A stretch of 64,000 nt of DNA from a bacterium (GCA_030431715.1 JAUIIO010000003.1:124001-188000); one strand, 5' to 3'. Shown: positions 40,555 to 49,825, counted from the stretch's first letter. Translations and numbers: made by a program. The notes: generated by a model from the sequence alone, not told the origin.

Positions 40555-41000
40555 CCGGAATTTCTTTTGCCTCTTACATGTTCCCTGATAGTCACTAAGA
40601 GGCGAACTATTTCGAGGCCAACTGCGAAATAGAAAAGCGGATAAAATCCAATAGAAATAAAACTCTCTAAATAGAAGAGAAAGCCAAACGAGAGCAGGAC
40701 GAAACTGTACCTGAAGGGCAGCTGTGCGTAGTAGAGCCAGAAGGCCCATTTTTTTCTGCTGTAAAATCCGTACGCAAGTACTGGGATAGTCAGAATTACG
40801 AGAGGGTGAAGGATATAGAAAGAGAAGAGAATCCAGCCGAGTTTGGTGAGGAATAGGTGTTTTAGGAGGAGGATCTTGATGCTGTTGTAGAGAATTGGGA
40901 GGACACGGAGGAAGAGGAGGAGATCTAGGAGGGAGGAGAGGGAGTAGAAGTTTAGGGTGTGGGGGTTCATTGTGTGTTTTGTTTTAGCGTTGTCTATCAT
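40551..41000 (-). CDS. Integral membrane protein of unknown function
   Basis: The protein has 149 residues from the ATG at 41000 (40970 is an alternative). Three or four hydrophobic helices: FYSLSSLLDLLLFLRVLPIL, WILFSFYILHPLVILTIPVL, and LPFRYSFVLLSFGFLFYLES with a final segment before a basic end (REHVRGKRNSG). Its stop overlaps that of the RNB gene by 4 bp. Its upstream region runs directly into the GGACAA minisatellite, so its promoter may be unusual. No family is recognised. Confidence 0.5.
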   Translation of the reverse strand: MIDNAKTKHTMNPHTLNFYSLSSLLDLLLFLRVLPILYNSIKILLLKHLFLTKLGWILFSFYILHPLVILTIPVLAYGFYSRKKWAFWLYYAQLPFRYSFVLLSFGFLFYLESFISIGFYPLFYFAVGLEIVRLLVTIREHVRGKRNSG

Positions 41001-41019
41001 TTTGGGCAAAATGTTTTAT

Positions 41020-41128
41020 GGACAAGGACAAGGACAAGGACAAGGACAAGGACAAGGACAAGGACAAGGACAAGGAATAGGTGCAGGTGCAGGAGGAGGA
41101 TTAGGAGGAGGAGTGAGAGAAAGTCCGG
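41020..41128. repeat. Minisatellite: nine GGACAA units plus G-rich tail
   Basis: Nine perfect copies of GGACAA span 41020-41073, followed by GGTGCAGGTGCAGGAGGAGG and ATTAGGAGGAGG. The tail matches the right arms of the elements at 46715 and 60171. Such hexamers change length easily by slippage. Confidence 0.95.
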
Positions 41129-41322
41129 TAGAAATAGGCCTCTCGAATGGTGATCATGGGCTTAATTATGCACCCTAGTGCTTAGCGAAACAAGGTTTTG
41201 TTGCAATATCGTTAGTATATACAGGTAGTTGCAATCTCGCATCTCGATGTAACGGCAACGGCGTGGGGTGCATCTTAAGTCTTGTCTGGAATTTATCTAG
41301 GAAGAGAGCACCAGAGGCGTAA

Positions 41323-44106
41323 ATGGGGTCTGACAATCAGAAAATATCAGAACGTATGCGAGCGGATTGGGACCGTAGGGTGAGTCACGACTATCGCTTT
41401 TGGATGAGTGATGGGTACGAAGATGACCACAGTATGTGGGCGAGCGGTGCGAGAGACTATGCGATTGCGTGTAGTGGTATAGCTGATACAAAGCATAAAA
41501 CGTATCTTGAAGTTGGATGCGGAGTAGGGCGCTTGTTGCGTTCTGCAAGTAAAGATTATGAGAAAGTCTACGGTATCGATATCTCACAAGAGGCGTTAAA
41601 GCATGCGGAGCGTTTTCTTGCGAGTGAAAAAAACGTAGAGCTTTTGGCTGGAGATGGGCTTAGCTTAAAACCGTTAGAAGACGGCAGTATTGATGTTGTC
41701 TTAAGTTTTGCAGCACTTACCTCAACGCCTGTAATTGTTTTTGCTGGATACTTAAGAGAGATCCACAGGGTGCTTGCCTCTGATGGGATCTTAAGACTAC
41801 AGGTCTATACCGGAACAGAACAAAAAGTAAGCGCTGAAGATACGCTCCACCTGCGATGTTATACCGAGGAGAATCTTTCAAAAGCTTTTGAACTTTGTGG
41901 CTTTGAGCTGCAGTGGAACCGAGAGCTTGTACTCCCGTTTGAGGTCTCATCTAAAGAATTTAACATTGAAGCCAGAATGATCTCTCTACGTAAGGTTTCA
42001 GATGCTATTTCTGCAAGTACGAAAGAGATTGCGGATACGCTTATTCCGGGCGGTGAGGGAGAAACCACTATTGATGTAAGTGGTTGTGAGCTTGAGTACT
42101 GGATGGCGCTTCAATATGCGCAGGAGCTTGCAGAACGGGGAGATACCTCAAGAGCACGAGAAACACTTGAGTACGCACTTACTCATCACAAATCAACGAC
42201 CATCGACGTAAGGGATGTTATGGATAGAATAATTGATACGATTGAACGTAAAGAACAAGAGGGCGGCTCTACTGCTGCGCCGTCTGCTCCAACTAGGAGA
42301 GGAGAGCTCTTCGAGAGAAATCTTCGGGCTTTAAGCGATACGTTTCCTGAAGTTGCCGCACAAGTTTCTAGAACAGAACCACAAAGTGTAGAGGTAAAAG
42401 AGAGTGAAGAGGGAGTTGTGCTCTTTGCTGAAGGGCAGTGTCTTGATCACCCGACAAAGCCACTCTCGGCAGCGAGAAGATGGGCAAAAAGTGCGCTGAT
42501 AAAAGATGATGTTGAGCGCGTATGTGTTTATGGACTAGCTGGCGGATACCATATTGAGGCGCTTTTTGAACTTACCTCAACTCCGATCTCAGTGATAGAG
42601 CCGCGGCAAGATGTCTTTGAAAAAGCGCTCTGGTGCTGTGATCTTACTGCCATACTGCCTAGGCTTCAGGGACTCACTATCGGAAATTTTAAAAGAGATG
42701 AAGTGGGTGCAGGTTCTGAGCTCTTACTTCGTCCTCAGACAGTAACGCTCTCACCTGAACTTGCTCAAGAAGTGAAGTCTGTCTACTACGGCGCAAAAGG
42801 AATTTCATCTCTTCATCCGTCTATTACTGTTCTTGGACCTATTTCAGGTGGGACGTTGCCGATAACAGGATACACCGCTCGCTCACTAACTGACCTTCAG
42901 CAACGGGTACGAGCTATTGATATGAGCCCGTTTGCTGGTGGATATAATGCACTTGAAGGGTACGTAGCTGATGAGATGCGTCAGAACTTTATGCGTGGGA
43001 AGTTAACTGAGGCGCTCTCTGATCTTGTGCTTGAGATGGCAAATGATAAGCCGATGGATATCCTTATCTGTATGGCTCAGGCTCCTATTACGATTGAGAC
43101 CCTTACTGAGCTTAGGAAGCGCGGAGTTATCACCGTTCTCTGGTTTGTAGAAGATTACTTGAGGTTTCATACCTGGAAATATATGGCTCCGTACTATGAT
43201 TTTATCTTCACGATCCAGAAGACGGACTGCATTAATGCTATTAAGAGCGCAGGATGTAGTGAGGTGCACTACCTACCAACCGCCTGTGATCCCGGTATTC
43301 ATCTCCCAATGGAGCTCAGTGAGGAAGAGAAACAGCGGTGGGGCTCGCCTCTTTCATTTGTTGGAGCAGGGTACCACAACCGTCAGCAGACTTTTGCATC
43401 GCTTAGTGACCTGCCGTTTAAGATCTGGGGAACAGAGTGGCCTGAGTGTAAGCCGTTTGATCGGATGGTACAGGAGAAGGGAAGGCGACTTGCTCCTGAA
43501 GAGTATGTAAAAATCTTTAATGCTACAGATGTAAATATTAACCTTCACTCTTCAACGGAACGTGATGGGGTAGATCCGTACGGTGATTTTCTTAATCCTC
43601 GGACCTTTGAGCTCGCTTCGTGCGGAGCTTTCCAGCTTGTGGATGAACGTACCTATCTGCCAGATGTTTTTGAGGCAGGAAAAGAGCTTGTTACGTTTAA
43701 TAGCCGTAACGATCTGGTTGAAAAAGCGATGTACTACCTAGAACACCCACTAGAGCGTGAGACGATTGCTCGGGCTGGACGTGAGCGAGCGCTTCGAGAT
43801 CATACCTACACCAAACGGATGGAAGAGATGCTCTCAGTTATTTACAGCAGTAAGTACGAGCATATTAAGCGTCGTCAGGACCAGTCGCCGTGGAAGAAGA
43901 TGTTAAAACGAGCGGAGCCACACGCTGAGCTTTTAGAGCGGTGTGAGATCGCCTTTAAGCGTGGCGAGGAGCCTAAGCTTGACCCGCTTGTATCTGACAT
44001 CGTGTCAGGAGAGGGAAAGCTCAGTGAAACAGAGCAGAAGCTTCTCTTTTTGTACCACATACGGAAACAGATGATACGCATGCGTCATGAGGAGTCAGGG
44101 AAATGA
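41323..44106 (+). CDS. Bifunctional methyltransferase plus CgeB-like glycosyltransferase
   Basis: The protein has 927 residues; AGAGG lies 6 bp before the start. About residues 50-200 form a class I methyltransferase (YLEVGCGVGRLLRSASKDY, then VYGIDISQEALK). The middle third (residues 340-560) is uncharacterised. Residues 600-880 match CgeB/DUF3880-type glycosyltransferases: VITVLWFVEDYLRFHTWKYM, SFVGAGYHNRQQTF, then NPRTFELASCGAFQLVDERT and a LEHPLERETIARAGRERAL end. It probably builds a methylated sugar chain on a surface molecule or flagellin. It overlaps the next gene by 4 bp (ATGA). Confidence 0.78.
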   Translation: MGSDNQKISERMRADWDRRVSHDYRFWMSDGYEDDHSMWASGARDYAIACSGIADTKHKTYLEVGCGVGRLLRSASKDYEKVYGIDISQEALKHAERFLASEKNVELLAGDGLSLKPLEDGSIDVVLSFAALTSTPVIVFAGYLREIHRVLASDGILRLQVYTGTEQKVSAEDTLHLRCYTEENLSKAFELCGFELQWNRELVLPFEVSSKEFNIEARMISLRKVSDAISASTKEIADTLIPGGEGETTIDVSGCELEYWMALQYAQELAERGDTSRARETLEYALTHHKSTTIDVRDVMDRIIDTIERKEQEGGSTAAPSAPTRRGELFERNLRALSDTFPEVAAQVSRTEPQSVEVKESEEGVVLFAEGQCLDHPTKPLSAARRWAKSALIKDDVERVCVYGLAGGYHIEALFELTSTPISVIEPRQDVFEKALWCCDLTAILPRLQGLTIGNFKRDEVGAGSELLLRPQTVTLSPELAQEVKSVYYGAKGISSLHPSITVLGPISGGTLPITGYTARSLTDLQQRVRAIDMSPFAGGYNALEGYVADEMRQNFMRGKLTEALSDLVLEMANDKPMDILICMAQAPITIETLTELRKRGVITVLWFVEDYLRFHTWKYMAPYYDFIFTIQKTDCINAIKSAGCSEVHYLPTACDPGIHLPMELSEEEKQRWGSPLSFVGAGYHNRQQTFASLSDLPFKIWGTEWPECKPFDRMVQEKGRRLAPEEYVKIFNATDVNINLHSSTERDGVDPYGDFLNPRTFELASCGAFQLVDERTYLPDVFEAGKELVTFNSRNDLVEKAMYYLEHPLERETIARAGRERALRDHTYTKRMEEMLSVIYSSKYEHIKRRQDQSPWKKMLKRAEPHAELLERCEIAFKRGEEPKLDPLVSDIVSGEGKLSETEQKLLFLYHIRKQMIRMRHEESGK

Positions 44107-45764
44107 AGAAGCGACACCCCCATAAGCAAAATGTTTTACTCGTAAACATCACCCGTCTCGGTGATATGCTCCAAGCTACTCCAACGATAGCTGGGATGAA
44201 GATGGAGAATCCGGATTGTAAGATCACAGTCCTTGTTGAGAAGCAGTTTGAGGCGGTGTGTCACACCATTCCAAATATTGATGATGTGGTGGCGATTGAT
44301 CTCGGCATGACGGTACGTTCTCTTGCTCGTGAACAAGAAGGGGTAATTGATGCGTATGAGTATATCACGGAATTTGTGGAAGACCTTAGAAGCCGTAACT
44401 TTGACTACGTACTTAATATGTCTTCTTCAGCTTACACAGCACTCCTTTTAAATCTCTTAGGGATTCCTAATAAGGGTGGCTGGAGCTCAGATGATGAAGG
44501 GTACCGGATGATTGAATCTGAGTGGGCACAGCTCTTTGCTACTTCGGTGTTTCATCAGAACAGACAGTATAACTCGCTTAATCTTGTTGATGTGTTTAGG
44601 TGTTCCGCTGACGTAGATCTTCATCCACAACAGCTGCTCATTAATGTTACCCCTGATAACACTGAGTATGTAGAGAAGATGCTTCAGGCTGCCCCATTTA
44701 CCAATGATGGGCCGCTGGTCGTTGTTCAAGCCGGTGCAAGTCAGGCAAAAAGACAGTGGGCTCCTATTAATTTTATAAGGTTTATTAAACTGCTTGTTGA
44801 AGAGAGTAACTGTCGTGTGGTGCTAAGTGGTACCAAGAAAGAACTGCAGATTATTGAACCGATCGTTGCTGGTGTAAATTCACCGAACGTGTTTGTAGCA
44901 GCAGGCCAGACTAATATTCCGCAGCTCGCAGCACTTCTTAAGATGAGTGAGCTGTTAGTTACAGGTGACACTGGACCGATGCATATGAGTGTTGCTGTGG
45001 GAACTCCGGTGGTGTCGATGTTTTTAGCGTCAGCTTTTGGCTTTGAGACTGGGCCGTATAGCGAAGGAAATATCGTTCTTCAACCAGTAATTGGTTGTGG
45101 GCCGTGTAACCCCAATAAGGCGTGCTTCCGTCCGGATTGTCATACGCACATATCGCCTGAGATGCTCGCTGAGCTTACTATCAGGCGCTTGCAGGGAGAC
45201 TTCACTTCACTTCCTGAGGGGTACGCTGATCCCGGACGTGTGATTATCTACCGCACGTTCTTTGATGAGAACGGATTTTACGATCTGATGCCGCTTAACA
45301 CTGAGTATGATAGCTCCTACATGAAGTACAGAGAGGCTTACCGCATGCTTTGGTTAGATGAGTTGGGTGGTTTTAAGCAGGAGAAGAAGAAGAGCGCAGA
45401 GAGCCGGCCTACGTCAAAACTTCAGGTTATTCAGGAAACGCATTCTGGATTTCAGGGAATTGAGCAGGTTGAATCTGTAGCAGATGAGGCTCACGCTGCG
45501 GTGTCGGAGCTTCAGGAGCTCATTAAGGATGTAAGCGCACCTGCGACTCGGCTTGGCGAAATGAGCAATAAACTCGGTGAGTTAGATAGGCAGATTGAAG
45601 AGATAGGGTTTCACTATCCTCATTTAGGCCCTCTTACTCGGATGTTCGTATTCGCCAAGGAGAATATTTCAGGATCGGATGCGTACGAACTAGCATCTCA
45701 AATGAGTAGTATCTATTCGACTCTCAAGACGAGATGTGAAAAATTGCAGCGCTACTACTCCTAA
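44103..45764 (+). CDS. Glycosyltransferase family 9 (heptosyltransferase-like) with helical tail
   Basis: The protein has 553 residues. Residues 8-370 are a GT9 enzyme: VLLVNITRLGDMLQATPTIA at the N-terminus, VVQAGASQAKRQW and VVLSGTKKE in the donor-binding half, then LLVTGDTGPMHMSVAVGTPV, the family hallmark. GT9 members add heptose to LPS core. About 180 extra residues follow, ending in a coiled helical region (SELQELIKDVSAPATRLGEM). Translationally coupled to the methyltransferase-CgeB gene, it likely acts on the same acceptor. Confidence 0.85.
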   Translation: MKKRHPHKQNVLLVNITRLGDMLQATPTIAGMKMENPDCKITVLVEKQFEAVCHTIPNIDDVVAIDLGMTVRSLAREQEGVIDAYEYITEFVEDLRSRNFDYVLNMSSSAYTALLLNLLGIPNKGGWSSDDEGYRMIESEWAQLFATSVFHQNRQYNSLNLVDVFRCSADVDLHPQQLLINVTPDNTEYVEKMLQAAPFTNDGPLVVVQAGASQAKRQWAPINFIRFIKLLVEESNCRVVLSGTKKELQIIEPIVAGVNSPNVFVAAGQTNIPQLAALLKMSELLVTGDTGPMHMSVAVGTPVVSMFLASAFGFETGPYSEGNIVLQPVIGCGPCNPNKACFRPDCHTHISPEMLAELTIRRLQGDFTSLPEGYADPGRVIIYRTFFDENGFYDLMPLNTEYDSSYMKYREAYRMLWLDELGGFKQEKKKSAESRPTSKLQVIQETHSGFQGIEQVESVADEAHAAVSELQELIKDVSAPATRLGEMSNKLGELDRQIEEIGFHYPHLGPLTRMFVFAKENISGSDAYELASQMSSIYSTLKTRCEKLQRYYS

Positions 45765-45801
45765 TAATCGTGAGCGCTGCTGCAATGCAAAGGGGCATAC
45801 T

Positions 45802-46407
45802 ATGGTATCAGTAAGAATAAATGGTGAAGACGCACCCATTAAGAGTGATGGGCTTGGTAAGGTAACTGATCTTATTGAACTCATTAAGTCGGTTATCGAC
45901 CCTGATCATATGATCACTGGAATTCTTATTGATGGCCGCGAGCTTGAAGATGGTGATTGGGTTGCCGCACTTTCAGGTTTTCAAACTTCTATCGTAGAAG
46001 TTGATACTGGCCTTCCTTCTGATTATGTTGCAACTCGGCTGGCAAATGCCGGAAGCATTGTAAAAGCATGCTACTACGAATTTCGTGAATCAAGAAAACT
46101 CTTTCAAGAAGGAAAATCTGCAGAAGGAAACAAGATGCTTTTAGAAGGTGTTAACGCACTTCAAGCCTTCTTTGAATGGTACGGAACGTTGATGGACCTG
46201 TTAAGTGAGGCTGACCGCGAAGAGTTTAGCATTGAGTCTTATGTTCGTGAGCTTACAACTGTTTGTAAGACCATCTGCCAACAACAACTCTACCAATCAT
46301 GGTGGGCGCTCGGTGAAACTATCGAAAAAGAGCTTGAGCCACGGCTTGATCAGTTAGAGTCGCACTGCCGCACTTTTGGGGTTCTTCCTCAGGTGGCGCA
46401 AGGGTAA
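45802..46407 (+). CDS. Unknown protein, ubiquitin-like N-terminal part and helical C-terminal part
   Basis: The protein has 201 residues from the ATG at 45802, preceded by AAAGGGG. The first 75 residues alternate like a small beta-grasp fold (VSVRINGEDAPI, DHMITGILIDGRELEDGDW). The rest is helical with many aromatics (LQAFFEWYGTLMDLL, QQLYQSWWALGETI). It follows the two glycosyltransferase genes by 37 bp and is probably in their operon. The helical part could be a chaperone-like bundle, for example for an exported flagellar subunit, but no motif proves this. Confidence 0.55.
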   Translation: MVSVRINGEDAPIKSDGLGKVTDLIELIKSVIDPDHMITGILIDGRELEDGDWVAALSGFQTSIVEVDTGLPSDYVATRLANAGSIVKACYYEFRESRKLFQEGKSAEGNKMLLEGVNALQAFFEWYGTLMDLLSEADREEFSIESYVRELTTVCKTICQQQLYQSWWALGETIEKELEPRLDQLESHCRTFGVLPQVAQG

Positions 46408-46468
46408 TCGTACCTGCATTGCACCGTAGATAATGTTAGGTAGTATTATAATACTGTGTGGGAGATTA

Positions 46469-46800
46469 TTCTCTTTCTCTTTCTCTTTCTCTTTCTCTTA
46501 ATCTTGCACTTGCACCAAGAACTTTCCGATTAGCCGTCATTGCGTAGCGGCGTGCCGTAAGGCATTTTGCTGCAAGCAATATAGCGGAGAGCCTCTGCTC
46601 GATAGACGCAGCAATCTCCCTGAGTTGGAAAATAGCTATGGTAACTCAGGGAGATTGCCGCGTCGTTCGGTCTTTGACCTCAGCTCCTCGCAATGACGGT
46701 TAATCGGAAAGTTCTTGGTGCAGGTGCAAGAGGAGGATTAGGAGGAGGATTAGGAAGAAGAGAAAGAGGAAGTGCAAGTGCAAGAGGAAGAGAAAGGGCG
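46469..46800. mobile_element. Composite palindromic element 1 (REP pair inside longer inverted repeats)
   Basis: A CTCTTT pyrimidine run (46469-46499) leads into a 34-bp inverted repeat with one mismatch (46511-46544 against 46689-46722). Inside is an inverted pair of the REP family, whose inner ends form a perfect 16-bp stem (46611-46626 with 46643-46658). The right side continues GGTGCAGGTGCAAGAGGAGG and purine-rich repeats up to the stop codon of the next gene. Same plan as 59909-60253. No coding capacity. Confidence 0.85.
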
Positions 46801-47733
46801 TTAGTAGTTGTGACTCGCGTAGGCTTCTTTGAAGCTTGGGTAGTCTCTGTCTTCGGTGAAGGCTAGTCCGTCTGATTGTTCGGAGCGGCAGCCGAGGCAG
46901 AGGCAGCGGATGTGGATATAGCTTACTCCGCCGCTTAGGTAATCTTCTGTGTGGATTCTGGCAAAGTGTCTGAGGTGGATTGGGGACATATCAAAATTAC
47001 ATAGCTCACAGATATGTCCAGCTTGTCTGAGGCGGGTCTCGACGATCGCTTCGTAGTCTGATGGGTACATCTCTGCAAATGCACCGCGCTCCTTTGAGTA
47101 ATTTCCCCGTGTCATCCATGTGCTCTCAAAACCTGATTCGAGAAACATACTGAGCCTAAAGTTCTCTGGGGTATATTCCGGGGTTGCGTCCATGAGAGAA
47201 TTCACTTTTGTCAGGCAGTGATCACACGGGTAGAGATGTTGGTTTCTGTATTCAAAGAGAGTGACGAGACGTTCTCCCTGAACTTCAATGAGCGGCATAC
47301 TTTTAAGCGCTCTTGTTGGGGTTTGCGGGATTTCTGAAACGAGCTGACAGGTAAATGCGCTGTCTAGTCGTTGAACGGTCTGGTAGTACTCTTTCCAGCC
47401 CATCCGTTCATCGTGAGAGAGAAAATTACACCTCATAATGTGGTATCTGTTAAGTGTCTCCCCTGATTCTCTGGCTGCATCTTGCTTTGAATATCTGCCC
47501 TTTTCAGGAAATGGGCGTAGGTTAAATGGGCGGTAGAGGGCGACCTTGGTGGCCATGCCTGAACGTGGGTGGATGTAGAAAATTGCTTCTTCTGTAATTA
47601 CTGTATTGTCGGGCTCAAAGGTAAGGCCATCGTTACTTAAGAGATCTCTTAGCTCGTGAATGCGTTTGGCCACGTAGTTCATGTCAAGGAGCGCTATCGC
47701 GTTTCGGAGCCTGACAAAACGGGTGAGCCTCAT
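46801..47733 (-). CDS. Third gene of Zorya-like operon, Cys/His-rich (possible HNH-type effector)
   Basis: The protein has 310 residues. The C-terminal 70 contain CELCNFDM, then HLRHFARIHTEDYL and CLCLGCRSE, a CxxC-His-CxxC pattern like the zinc-bound frame of HNH endonucleases, although the classical HNH triplet is not clear. An additional CDHC lies near residue 173. The N-terminal half is unknown. It overlaps the ZorB-like gene by 4 bp (ATGA). In type II Zorya the gene after zorA and zorB is zorE, an HNH nuclease, so position and zinc pattern fit a divergent ZorE. The sequence itself does not prove it. Confidence 0.55.
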   Translation of the reverse strand: MRLTRFVRLRNAIALLDMNYVAKRIHELRDLLSNDGLTFEPDNTVITEEAIFYIHPRSGMATKVALYRPFNLRPFPEKGRYSKQDAARESGETLNRYHIMRCNFLSHDERMGWKEYYQTVQRLDSAFTCQLVSEIPQTPTRALKSMPLIEVQGERLVTLFEYRNQHLYPCDHCLTKVNSLMDATPEYTPENFRLSMFLESGFESTWMTRGNYSKERGAFAEMYPSDYEAIVETRLRQAGHICELCNFDMSPIHLRHFARIHTEDYLSGGVSYIHIRCLCLGCRSEQSDGLAFTEDRDYPSFKEAYASHNY

Positions 47734-48425
47734 CTTCGTTCCTCACGAATAGTGCTAATAATTTGGTTAATTCGTTCTTCGGCTTTGGTCGTTACCTTGA
47801 ATTCAACTCTTCGCGACCGTGAGCGATCTTCAGCGCCGGAATCGGTCAGGATCGGATTGGCAAATGCGAGTCCGTTCGCTCGCAAGACTTTTGTGAGCCA
47901 GTCTCGGTAGGTGTATATGGTTGGAAGTGCAAATGAGTATTGGAGGATTGAAAGCGAGCGTTCCTGTGAGAGGTGGGCATTTTTTAGGTAACGCTCTTCA
48001 AGGTTACTGCTCTCTTCCCACGTGCTTGAGGTGTGGCCCTCGATACGAATCTCTTCGATATTTGCCTGATACTTATCGCTGGCTAAGAAGGCCACGTAGC
48101 GCGGAAAGAACTCATTTAAGATACGTGCAAATCTGGGCTTAATGACACTACTTCCTTCACTAAAGAGAACGTTTGGCTCATTAAAGCGAATGGTGGAGTC
48201 TTCTAGAATCTCGGCGTTCCAGCGTTTAAGGTCGTTCTTAAACTCTTTCCTTAGGCCTATATAGAGCTCTTCTCTGAGATCGCGGTAGGTATACGCTATC
48301 TTCTGAATAGCTTTGTTCTCTTCTTTTACCACCTGCATAAACGCTACTGATATGAGAAGAAAGACCATCATCAGGCCGGTCATCATATCAGAAACGCTTA
48401 TCCACTCTTGGTTAGAATTTCTCAT
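47730..48425 (-). CDS. zorB: ZorB-like motor subunit (MotB/OmpA family)
   Basis: The protein has 231 residues. After a short cytoplasmic start comes one membrane helix with the proton-channel Asp13 in SVSDMMTGLMMVFLLISVAF. A coiled linker leads to an OmpA-like peptidoglycan-binding domain: IEEIRIEGHTSS, NAHLSQERSLSILQYSF and RSRRVEFKV. This is the MotB layout, but the long linker and gene order match ZorB of Zorya anti-phage systems. It overlaps its neighbours by 4 bp on both sides. Confidence 0.72.
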   Translation of the reverse strand: MRNSNQEWISVSDMMTGLMMVFLLISVAFMQVVKEENKAIQKIAYTYRDLREELYIGLRKEFKNDLKRWNAEILEDSTIRFNEPNVLFSEGSSVIKPRFARILNEFFPRYVAFLASDKYQANIEEIRIEGHTSSTWEESSNLEERYLKNAHLSQERSLSILQYSFALPTIYTYRDWLTKVLRANGLAFANPILTDSGAEDRSRSRRVEFKVTTKAEERINQIISTIREERR

Positions 48426-49552
48426 CTTCTTCTATCGGTTACAAATTCAAAGAGCGAACGATAGTCGCCTGCAAACTGACGGGTGAGTTCTGTAAGAACT
48501 CGTTCAAGCTCACCGAGTGCTTCAGGGAGTTGTTGGTTGATTTCTTCCGTGAGCGTTGCCAGTGAAGTAGATTGCGCTCGTACAGAGGTTTCGATCGTTT
48601 GAGAGAAGTTGTTCATGTTCTCAGAAGAACGTACTAGGGCGTGTTCGGTAGTGGCGAGGAATTCTTTTGCTTCTGAACCGAGCTGCTTGCAGCTTTCAAG
48701 GTAAGAAGCTAGGGTTTGCACCTGTAGGTCATATGTTTGAATGAGGCCGCTAACTCCTTCGCAGATCTCTTTTGTCTCCTGATGCGCATTTACAAGGGTT
48801 GTGGCATCTTTAGCGGCTTTATCCATTGCTATAAGAATCTGAGCGAGATGGCCTTCGGCTGACTCTACGTGATTGCGGTAGTTACGTTGCCACTCAAGAA
48901 GCTTAAAACAAGCCTGATTGAGTTCTTGAAAGTTGTCTCCAAACTGCTCTTTTAGGTTGTTATTAAAGTCAGCGATAATATTTTCAAGCGCTCTTATCAG
49001 CTCTTTACTTGCTCCGCGGGCAAGTTGTTCAAGAGCTTTATCTAGACTTACGTTTACTTTCTCCATTTGAACGTGAAGGAAATCTTTCATCTCAGAAAAT
49101 TGATTTACAAGCTCAGAAGGAGATTTAAGTGTCTCAGTAAGAGAAGTCATATTTGTGCTCATCTCGTCCATCTTGCAGTAAATGCCGTAGAGCAGCTCAT
49201 TGTCTTCACTATTCTCGCCGCAGAACTTTTCGATAATTCCGAGGAGAAGTGAGAGAAACATCCCGGCTACAGAGGTGGCGAAGGCAAATTTAAGTCCTTC
49301 TAGAAGGAGCGGAACACTCGTGTTAATGTTGTGTGAATCAAAGTTATAGAGGCCGAGTAGGATACCGTAAAAGGTTCCAAAGACACCGATACTTACAATG
49401 GGAGATTTGAAGTCGATGTGACGTTTTGTCTTTGAACCAGCCAGTCGACAGGCGAGGCCATAGAAATCAATAGCAAAGAGTACCAGCATTACCAGAGTAC
49501 AGATGGTAAGGACGGTGTCTGATGCGATGTGGGTTAGAAATTGCTCGATCAT
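48422..49552 (-). CDS. zorA: ZorA-like motor subunit (MotA/TolQ/ExbB family with long tail)
   Basis: The protein has 376 residues, with AGGAG about 13 bp before the ATG. Three membrane helices (about residues 10-32, 52-72, 83-107) include the MotA/ExbB signature IVSIGVFGTFYGILLGLYNF and LKFAFATSVAGMFLSLLLGI. From residue 120 to the end it is a long alpha-helical, coiled-coil tail. Flagellar MotA has four helices and no such tail, while ZorA has a long cytoplasmic tail that is proposed to signal from the motor to the effectors. With the ZorB-like gene it should form a proton-driven inner-membrane motor. Confidence 0.72.
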   Translation of the reverse strand: MIEQFLTHIASDTVLTICTLVMLVLFAIDFYGLACRLAGSKTKRHIDFKSPIVSIGVFGTFYGILLGLYNFDSHNINTSVPLLLEGLKFAFATSVAGMFLSLLLGIIEKFCGENSEDNELLYGIYCKMDEMSTNMTSLTETLKSPSELVNQFSEMKDFLHVQMEKVNVSLDKALEQLARGASKELIRALENIIADFNNNLKEQFGDNFQELNQACFKLLEWQRNYRNHVESAEGHLAQILIAMDKAAKDATTLVNAHQETKEICEGVSGLIQTYDLQVQTLASYLESCKQLGSEAKEFLATTEHALVRSSENMNNFSQTIETSVRAQSTSLATLTEEINQQLPEALGELERVLTELTRQFAGDYRSLFEFVTDRRR

Positions 49553-49825
49553 TACGTATAGGGCTCCTACGCAGAGTTACTCTCTATAAGATGCGAAGAT
49601 ATTAGTGAAAGTTCGAAATATACGTGAGAAATTGAGCCCTTACTCACTTATGAGACATGCGCTGAGAGTCTGAGCTCTATGTGGGCAGCTCCTCAGGTAG
49701 AACAGGGTCTCATTGTAGGTCGCGCGAGAAAGCGGGGGCAATTTATCTGAGGTGTGCTTTTTTATTCATTAAAGGCTCAGAGTTGTATAGTCTTGCCACC
49801 TAAATAACTTTATGAGGATACATTT

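Noticed and set aside
40957..41178. A reading frame with nine Gly-Gln dipeptides and a hydrophobic start across the GGACAA repeat
   Set aside because: It overlaps the start of the opposite membrane-protein gene, and the repeat belongs to an intergenic minisatellite family seen elsewhere in non-coding DNA. Chance frame is more likely.
48422..49552. ZorA-like gene considered as the flagellar stator MotA
   Set aside because: Three rather than four predicted membrane helices, a 250-residue coiled tail not found in MotA, and a coupled third gene with Cys/His motifs. Not fully excluded, since flagellar genes are in the window.
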